Of a DNA stretch of 37,044 bases, positions 31,410-37,044 are shown in pieces; the stretch's first letter is position 1; every line of letters starts with the position of its first letter. Under the pieces are notes generated by a model that saw nothing but the letters and a program-made list of their open reading frames with translations, ran no database searches and was not told the DNA's origin. Both the position numbers and the translations under genes were made by a program. Source of the stretch: CAZDET01 sp964504335 (GTDB lineage Bacteria; Bacteroidota; Bacteroidia; Chitinophagales; Saprospiraceae); the NCBI GenBank assembly GCA_964504335.1, contig CAZDET010000053.1, positions 1 through 37,044 of the forward strand, given 5' to 3'.

Positions 31410-34003
31410 TCCAGCACCTGTTCACTCCGGAAATAACCTATGCGCTCGGCTGGACGCTCGTCCACTCCCTCTGGCAGGGCGCACTTTTTGCCCTCTTACT
31501 AGCTGTTACGCTTATTCTGCTGCGCAGCTACAGCGCGCAGGCGCGATACCTGTTGGCAGCCGGCTTATTGGGAGGCTTCTTTCTCACGACGGCATTTACC
31601 TTTGCCCAGTTGTATCAAACAGCAGACGTATCCGTCGTGCCCGCCGTAGAACCACCTGCGTTGACTTCCGCTCCGCTACCAGCCCCGTCGGAAGCGATAC
31701 CGTTCGAATGGCCGTCGGAGGAGGTGGATAACGCAGCAGGAGTTATCGGCTCCGATGCGGAGCATTCCTCCGGTTTCTGGGAGCGGACGATTGCCTATTA
31801 CAACGACCATCTGCCGCTGATCGTCACGATTTGGTTGATGGGCGTCTTCGTGTTGCTGCTCCGATTGTTGGGGCAGCTGGCCTACGTGCAGCGGTTGGGA
31901 GCCTACGGTACGTCGGTGTTTCCGGAGCACTGGCAGGAGCGCCTGCGCGAACTGGAACAACGCCTCGACCTGTACGTGCGGGTGCGCTACGCCCTGTCGG
32001 GCCGGGTGTCGTCGCCGCTTACCTACGGGTGGATGCGCCCGGTACTGTTGTTCCCGTCGCGATTATTCGAACAGTTGGAGGAAACTCAGATTTACGCTAT
32101 TCTGGCTCACGAGTTGGCCCACATCAAGCGCAACGATTTCCTGGTCAATATTTTACAGCAACTGCTGGCCACTGTGTTCTTCTATCATCCCGGAGTGTGG
32201 TGGATGTCGGCACGCATTCAGGAAGAACGCGAACACAGCTGCGACGACCTGGCGATCCAAATCACCCAACAACCTGTCGGGTACGCCAAAACGCTGATCC
32301 AGTTGAAGGAACACCAATTGCACCCTTCTTCATTGGCGATGGCCTATCAAGGCTCCTCCGGCTCGGGGACATCTGGCTTCGCACTGCGCATCAAGCGGTT
32401 GTTGTCCAATTCCTTCGGTACAGGCACCTTTAGCGAAGGGCTCACGACTGCCTTTTTACTGGTTCTGATTCTTGCCTTAGCCTACGGGGCAACGGGCAGG
32501 GCGGTCGCCACCAACCAGCTTCAATCCGCTGGTTCGGAACAAGCACGAGAAGAGTCGGGGATCAACCTGGATGATGCAGCGGTGGATTTCGATTTTCGTG
32601 TTGATTTTGATGAACCCGAAGTAGCAAGCGAGGAAATCGATTACGATACCTACCCTCCCGATACGTCGAAAGACCGCACCTGGAGGCTTTTCCTGGAAGC
32701 CGTTGACGACGGCAGTCTCGAATTGGTCGAACACTTTCTGGACAAAGGCGTGCCTGTTAACGGGCGTAGCGACAATGGCACTACTCCACTGATGCTGGCA
32801 GCCGATGAGAACCACCCTGAAATCGTCCGCCTGTTGCTCGATCGGGGGGCAGAACCCGATTTGATAAACGATGAGGGCATAACCGCCCTGATGTACGCCG
32901 CCAGGGAGGGTTCATACGCTTCCGCAGTGGTATTGCTGGAGGCCGGAGCCGACCATAACTTCCACGGGCCGGATCACGGCCGTACCGCGATCCACTATGC
33001 TGCCGATGAAGGCTTTCCCAACATTGTGCAATTGCTGATCGACTACGGCGTCGAGCCCGATCAGCTAGACCACCAACGCCGAACCGCCCTGATGTACGCC
33101 GCCGAGGAAGACCGCCGCGAAGTGATCGCCTTACTACTTCGCGAAGGTGCCGATCCGGGGCTCAACGACGCCGATGGTAATACAGCCCTCTACTATGCCG
33201 CAGAAGAAGGCGCGAAGTCGAGCCTGGACTACCTGTTGGGAAGAGCTAACCTTTCGCAGGAGCAGATTATTGATCCGGATTTGCTCGTGGCTAGCGCGGG
33301 AGAAGGGCAGCTATTCGTCGTCCACAGCCTGGTAGTTGCCGGAGCGGACGTCAACCGGCGCAACAGCGAAGGCATCACCCCACTGATGGCCGCCGCCGAA
33401 GAAGGAAAATCCAGCGTAGCGGAATTCCTGCTCGATCAAGGAGCAGACATCAACGGCCGCATCGGCTCGAACGGCCCCTCTCCGCTCCTCATTGCCGCAG
33501 AAGAGGGCCACAAACAACTTATCGAACTCCTGATTGAACGCGATGCCGACATCGAGGCCACAACCGATTTTCGGGACTTCAACTTCGGAGGCTCTCGCGG
33601 TAGTAACAATGTAACCTTCTACCGAAATGCCACGGCGCTGCACATTGCCGTGGAAGAAAACAGAGCCAGCGTCGTCGAGGTATTACTGAACGGCGGCCTC
33701 AATCCCAACGCGAAAGCGGGAAAAGCTCGCTTTGAAATCACCACGGGTATGGATTGGAGGATCCTCCAACAACAAGTACCCCGCCTGGAGGATGCCCGCT
33801 CTAAATTGGACGCCGAATACGATGTAGAGGGCTGGACTCCACTCATGGAAGCAGTAGAGATGGATGTGGCCTCCATTGTCGAACTCTTGCTGAATGCGGG
33901 AGCTGATCCGAATGCCACCACCAACACGGGCATCAGTGCCCTGTCCATTGCCCAATCGAAAGGAGCCTCCACTGTATTAAAGCTATTGGAAGACCACCGG
34001 TAG
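31406..34003 (+). CDS. BlaR1-type M56 sensor protease with C-terminal ankyrin repeats
   Basis: 865 residues. The N-terminal 370 residues are a BlaR1/MecR1-like M56 peptidase: helices at about 10-38, 48-68, 135-157 and 345-362, and the zinc site HELAH (235-239) followed by EREHSCDD. BlaR1 normally ends in a penicillin-binding sensor; here residues about 425-865 form around 11 ankyrin repeats, with words such as TPLMLAADENHPEIVRLLLD, TALMYAAREG and TPLMEAVEMD. By BlaR1 topology the repeats would lie outside the inner membrane. The protein probably cleaves or destabilises the repressor encoded upstream; the signal is unknown. Confidence 0.9.
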   Translation: MIQHLFTPEITYALGWTLVHSLWQGALFALLLAVTLILLRSYSAQARYLLAAGLLGGFFLTTAFTFAQLYQTADVSVVPAVEPPALTSAPLPAPSEAIPFEWPSEEVDNAAGVIGSDAEHSSGFWERTIAYYNDHLPLIVTIWLMGVFVLLLRLLGQLAYVQRLGAYGTSVFPEHWQERLRELEQRLDLYVRVRYALSGRVSSPLTYGWMRPVLLFPSRLFEQLEETQIYAILAHELAHIKRNDFLVNILQQLLATVFFYHPGVWWMSARIQEEREHSCDDLAIQITQQPVGYAKTLIQLKEHQLHPSSLAMAYQGSSGSGTSGFALRIKRLLSNSFGTGTFSEGLTTAFLLVLILALAYGATGRAVATNQLQSAGSEQAREESGINLDDAAVDFDFRVDFDEPEVASEEIDYDTYPPDTSKDRTWRLFLEAVDDGSLELVEHFLDKGVPVNGRSDNGTTPLMLAADENHPEIVRLLLDRGAEPDLINDEGITALMYAAREGSYASAVVLLEAGADHNFHGPDHGRTAIHYAADEGFPNIVQLLIDYGVEPDQLDHQRRTALMYAAEEDRREVIALLLREGADPGLNDADGNTALYYAAEEGAKSSLDYLLGRANLSQEQIIDPDLLVASAGEGQLFVVHSLVVAGADVNRRNSEGITPLMAAAEEGKSSVAEFLLDQGADINGRIGSNGPSPLLIAAEEGHKQLIELLIERDADIEATTDFRDFNFGGSRGSNNVTFYRNATALHIAVEENRASVVEVLLNGGLNPNAKAGKARFEITTGMDWRILQQQVPRLEDARSKLDAEYDVEGWTPLMEAVEMDVASIVELLLNAGADPNATTNTGISALSIAQSKGASTVLKLLEDHR

Positions 34004-34034
34004 CACGCACATTTAAACCTCAAAAAACCACTTC

Positions 34035-36410
34035 ATGCGACTGTTATTTTTGCTGGTCGCGCTGGCAATTGCCAGCGCGCTCCCAGCCCGTTCTGTGTCC
34101 GTTAAGCACCTCCTGCGCGGAAAAATCGTGACTGCCGAAACGGACCAACCACTCGAATACGCCACCGTATCTGCCTACACACAAGACAGCACTCTCGTAG
34201 AGGGAACCATCACTAATGCAGAGGGCTTCTTCACCCTTCGACTCACTTCGGGCGCGTACCGATTGCATATTGAGTATATTGGATTCACGACCAGGGAGAT
34301 ACCCGTCACCGTCGACCAAGATATCGACCTCGGGACACTCTCTCTGGGATCGGACGCCGTCGCCCTCGACGCCGTAGAAGTAACGGCCCAAAAGAGCCAG
34401 CTCAATTTACAACTCGACAAGAAGGTCTTCAACGTCGGTCAGGATCTCCTCAGCCGCAGCGGATCGGCTACCGACGTGCTGGACAACGTACCTTCCGTTT
34501 CCGTCGAACCAGACGGAACGATCAGCTTGCGGGGGAACAGCGGCGTAAAGATTCTGATCAACGGCCGGCCCTCCTCGATCGCCGACAACAATGCCCTGAG
34601 CAGCCTACCCGCCGCCAGCATCGAACGAATCGAGGTCATCACCAATCCATCGGCTCGCTACGAATCCGCCGGGAATGCGGGCATCATTAATATCGTACTA
34701 AAAGCCAATCGCGAATTCGGCTTCAACGGCACCGCTACCGTGACCGGCGGGTATCCCGCCGACTACCAGCCGGTATTTAACTTCAATCTCCGGAAAAACA
34801 AGGTGAATTTCTTCGGCAACCTCGGCGCAAAGTACGCCGACTATAAGGGTCGTGGAAATTCCTCCCGGACGAACTTTCTGGAAGGCATTCCGGCTTTCAT
34901 CGAGCAATCCTACCAGCAAGACCGCAACGATGTAGCCGGCTTTGGATTCGTCGGAGTAGACTACTTCATCAACGAGCAGCAGACAATCACGGCCTCCTAT
35001 TCCAACTACAGCGTCGTCAATGAAGATCAGACTACACTACAGATCGATTATCTCGACCGCGACCGTGTCCCCGAACAGCAATGGCTCCAAACGCTCGATT
35101 ACCGTGAGCCCGAATCGTACAATCAACTGGATCTAGCCTACACCAAGACCTACGATCAAGAGGGCAAGAAGCTCACCATCAATCTTCAGCACGATTTCTG
35201 GTTTAACGAGGAAACGGAAAACATCCACATCGCAGCCACCTACCCTACCCCGGAGGATTTGCTTCGCCTCCGAACCGTGACCGACGAGAGCAGCAAGGAT
35301 TACCTCCTTCAGTCAGACTACCAAACCCGGCTAGGGGAGCACGGACGCTTCGAAGCCGGTATCCGGGGAGAAACACGCGTAATCGTAAGTGACTACATCG
35401 CCGAATCCCTCGAAGACGATGAATGGGCCGTCTACCGCGAATTGGATAATCGACTCGACTATTACGAACGCATTGGTGGAGCCTACGTCCAGTACGGACA
35501 GGAACTCGGTAAATTCAACTATCTACTGGGCTTGCGCACGGAATACACCCTGGTGCGCGTGGAAAATGCCAATCAGGAAGACGTCATTTCCAAAACATAC
35601 ACCCGGCTATTTCCGACGGCCAATCTAAGCTACCAGCTCGCCGAAACAGCCAGTGCTCAATTGAGCTACAGCCGTCGTATCCGCCGGCCGTCTTTCTGGC
35701 AACTCAATCCCTTCGGCGGGTTGTCTGACCCGAATGAACTGTTCGTTGGTAATTCCGATATCGATCCGGCCTACACCGATCGGATAGAGTTCAATTTCCT
35801 GCGCAGCTGGGAGCAGCTCACCTTAAATCCAGCGGTTTATTTCTCCAGGACCCTCGACTATTTTGCCACTTTTATCCAGCAGCAGCCCGACGGGCTCGTG
35901 CTGAGAAGTCCCATCAATCTGGATCGCGAAAACAACTACGGCGTCGAAGTCACGCTCACCTATCGACCCACCGATTGGATTGACCTCTACGGCGAAATCA
36001 ACTACTTTGGCTATAGCCAGCAGGGGCTGTTTGCCGATCGGGATTTTGCCTTTTCCTCCGACACCTGGCAGGGTAGTACCCGCCTGCAATTACAATCCGG
36101 AACGGGTTGGATGTTTCAGGGCAGTTTCGATTATCGGGCCCGCTACCGCGATGCGCAAATAAACAGTAAGGCACTGTACTACGCTAGCTTCGCCCTGGCC
36201 AAACGGCTGGCCAATGATCGCCTAACGATTACCTTCAATTTATTCAACGCCTTCGATTCGCGCGAATACCGCCGCACGATCACCCAGCCGACGTTCACGC
36301 AATTTTCCGCCAACGCCTGGAATGTTCGCCGCTTCAAGCTCGACTTTACCTACCGCATTCAGAAAGGCAAGAAGCTGCCCGTACGGCGGGTGCGAGGGAG
36401 CATTCGGTGA
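34035..36410 (+). CDS. Outer-membrane beta-barrel receptor with plug and carboxypeptidase-regulatory-like domain
   Basis: 791 residues with a signal peptide (1-20). Residues about 28-115 form a carboxypeptidase-D regulatory-like sandwich (GKIVTAETDQPLEYATVSAY). Then comes a plug domain (about 125-235) with VLDNVPSVSVEPDGTISLRG and VKILINGRPSS, and a large C-terminal barrel (about 240-791) of the OMP_b-brl_3 type, ending KLDFTYRIQKGKK. Such proteins resemble TonB-dependent receptors and move or bind ligands at the cell surface. It lies 31 bp after the sensor gene and is probably the regulated output of the operon. Confidence 0.9.
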   Translation: MRLLFLLVALAIASALPARSVSVKHLLRGKIVTAETDQPLEYATVSAYTQDSTLVEGTITNAEGFFTLRLTSGAYRLHIEYIGFTTREIPVTVDQDIDLGTLSLGSDAVALDAVEVTAQKSQLNLQLDKKVFNVGQDLLSRSGSATDVLDNVPSVSVEPDGTISLRGNSGVKILINGRPSSIADNNALSSLPAASIERIEVITNPSARYESAGNAGIINIVLKANREFGFNGTATVTGGYPADYQPVFNFNLRKNKVNFFGNLGAKYADYKGRGNSSRTNFLEGIPAFIEQSYQQDRNDVAGFGFVGVDYFINEQQTITASYSNYSVVNEDQTTLQIDYLDRDRVPEQQWLQTLDYREPESYNQLDLAYTKTYDQEGKKLTINLQHDFWFNEETENIHIAATYPTPEDLLRLRTVTDESSKDYLLQSDYQTRLGEHGRFEAGIRGETRVIVSDYIAESLEDDEWAVYRELDNRLDYYERIGGAYVQYGQELGKFNYLLGLRTEYTLVRVENANQEDVISKTYTRLFPTANLSYQLAETASAQLSYSRRIRRPSFWQLNPFGGLSDPNELFVGNSDIDPAYTDRIEFNFLRSWEQLTLNPAVYFSRTLDYFATFIQQQPDGLVLRSPINLDRENNYGVEVTLTYRPTDWIDLYGEINYFGYSQQGLFADRDFAFSSDTWQGSTRLQLQSGTGWMFQGSFDYRARYRDAQINSKALYYASFALAKRLANDRLTITFNLFNAFDSREYRRTITQPTFTQFSANAWNVRRFKLDFTYRIQKGKKLPVRRVRGSIR

Positions 36411-36463
36411 GGTGGTGAAAATTAACATTAAGTGCCTTAGAAAGGCATACGGATGGCTTCGAA

Positions 36464-36922
36464 TTAGCCGTCAATTGATACCATTGCCGGAGCAAATTGC
36501 CTGGCGAATGTAAAGGCGGCCGCCGTAGGTCCGTGGGCCCGCAAGTGCTCCAGACGGGCTTTGCCTTCCGTTGCGGTGGGCTGGTGCCCTTCTGGTACCC
36601 ACCACAAAGCCATGTGCGCCTGGGTGGGCCGCTCAAACCAGCGGAATCGATCTTTGAAGACTTCTACGTGCGCGCTGCGGTAGGCAAAGCCCCGCAGTGC
36701 TTCTACCGACTCCCATACCGACATATTTACGACGATGAGCGGGTCGTCGAAGGGGGATAATTCCGTGGCATTGTTCGAGTCGTCTTTGAGTCGCCAGACG
36801 AAGCCGGAGCTGCGCTCGGCCAGCGCATTGATTGTATCGAGTTGGGCAACGAAATCAGCAATCATCGGATCATCGATGGGCGCCAGGAGGCGGGCGATGT
36901 TAATTTGTGCGAGGTGGTACAT
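36464..36922 (-). CDS. DUF3291 domain protein
   Basis: 152 residues. The N-terminal YHLAQINIARLLAPIDDP, the central DDPLIVVNMSVWESVEAL and the AFYRSAHVEVFKDRFRWFE-like segment, then MALWWVPEGHQPTATEGKARL, match DUF3291, a small family related to dimeric alpha-beta barrel monooxygenases. Function is unknown. It is convergent with the receptor gene; repeat copy C lies just upstream of its start. Confidence 0.88.
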   Translation of the reverse strand: MYHLAQINIARLLAPIDDPMIADFVAQLDTINALAERSSGFVWRLKDDSNNATELSPFDDPLIVVNMSVWESVEALRGFAYRSAHVEVFKDRFRWFERPTQAHMALWWVPEGHQPTATEGKARLEHLRAHGPTAAAFTFARQFAPAMVSIDG

Positions 36923-36936
36923 TGGGAATTAATTAT

Positions 36937-37008
36937 TTAAGGCGGTTTTCGACCTACTTTAATCCAGTTCTAATTAAAGAATTAACAGCAGGTCGAAAAC
37001 CGCCTCAA
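36937..37008. repeat. Inverted repeat element, copy C (perfect arms)
   Basis: Perfect 16-bp arms AGGCGGTTTTCGACCT (36940-36955) and AGGTCGAAAACCGCCT (36990-37005) flank an AT-rich 34-bp core. It lies 18 bp upstream of the DUF3291 start. Confidence 0.75.
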
Positions 37009-37044
37009 AGTATTACCAATCTGACTGCTTTATAGTTCCGGCAA

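Noticed and set aside
31011..34003. Beta-lactam resistance regulator pair (BlaI-BlaR1)
   Set aside because: No beta-lactamase gene and no penicillin-binding sensor; the sensor part is ankyrin repeats, so the antibiotic role is not supported.
1..37044. tRNA or rRNA genes, CRISPR arrays, prophage or complete insertion sequences
   Set aside because: Looked for in all gaps; no cloverleaf, repeat-spacer array, transposase or phage structural gene was seen.

Overview
The window is chromosomal DNA from a member of the Bacteroidota, most likely a marine saprospirian or Lewinella-like bacterium; that placement is inference. Supporting signs are PorX (a type IX secretion regulator), DUF2853, DUF4382 and TIGR03643 family proteins, an outer-membrane barrel with a carboxypeptidase-regulatory-like domain, promoters of the TTG-N19-20-TAnnTTTG type, few Shine-Dalgarno sequences and a moderately high GC content. 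I see no rRNA, tRNA, CRISPR array, prophage or intact insertion sequence.

Layout. 1-1752 is the end of a cbb3 oxidase assembly operon (ccoG fragment, FixH/CcoH, SafE-like membrane protein). 1800-3500 holds a divergent pair: the PdeM phosphoesterase and a KirBac potassium channel. 3501-3955 is a gap with several consecutive hairpins and a TTGACA box, a possible non-coding RNA or long leader. 3956-10023 is a run of small housekeeping and accessory genes (pirin, MIase-like, TIGR03643, secreted propeller-like protein, DUF2853, nucleoid-associated protein, endonuclease I, DinB-like), broken up by an AT-cored inverted repeat family. 10078-11959 encodes a Stf0-type sulfotransferase and a phosphofructokinase.

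12023-19474 (minus strand) is a four-gene efflux operon: a tandem SpoIIAA/STAS-like protein, a TolC protein with a periplasmic-binding-protein-like domain fused to its N terminus, a membrane-fusion lipoprotein and an RND permease. 19649-23003 (minus) has a PlpD-like patatin/barrel protein and a DUF4382 lipoprotein. After a 650-bp gap come an ECF-type sigma factor with a tiny anti-sigma-like gene, ClpP, 2-oxoglutarate dehydrogenase E1, PorX and an unrecognised 327-aa protein.

31011-36410 is the most striking unit: a BlaI/MecI-type repressor, a BlaR1-type M56 sensor protease whose usual C-terminal sensor is replaced by a long ankyrin-repeat array, and an outer-membrane beta-barrel receptor, preceded by three TACGA-N6-TCGTA operators wrapped around a consensus Bacteroidota promoter. 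It looks like a self-regulated envelope sensing circuit with no beta-lactamase. The window ends with a DUF3291 gene and a perfect copy of the inverted repeat.
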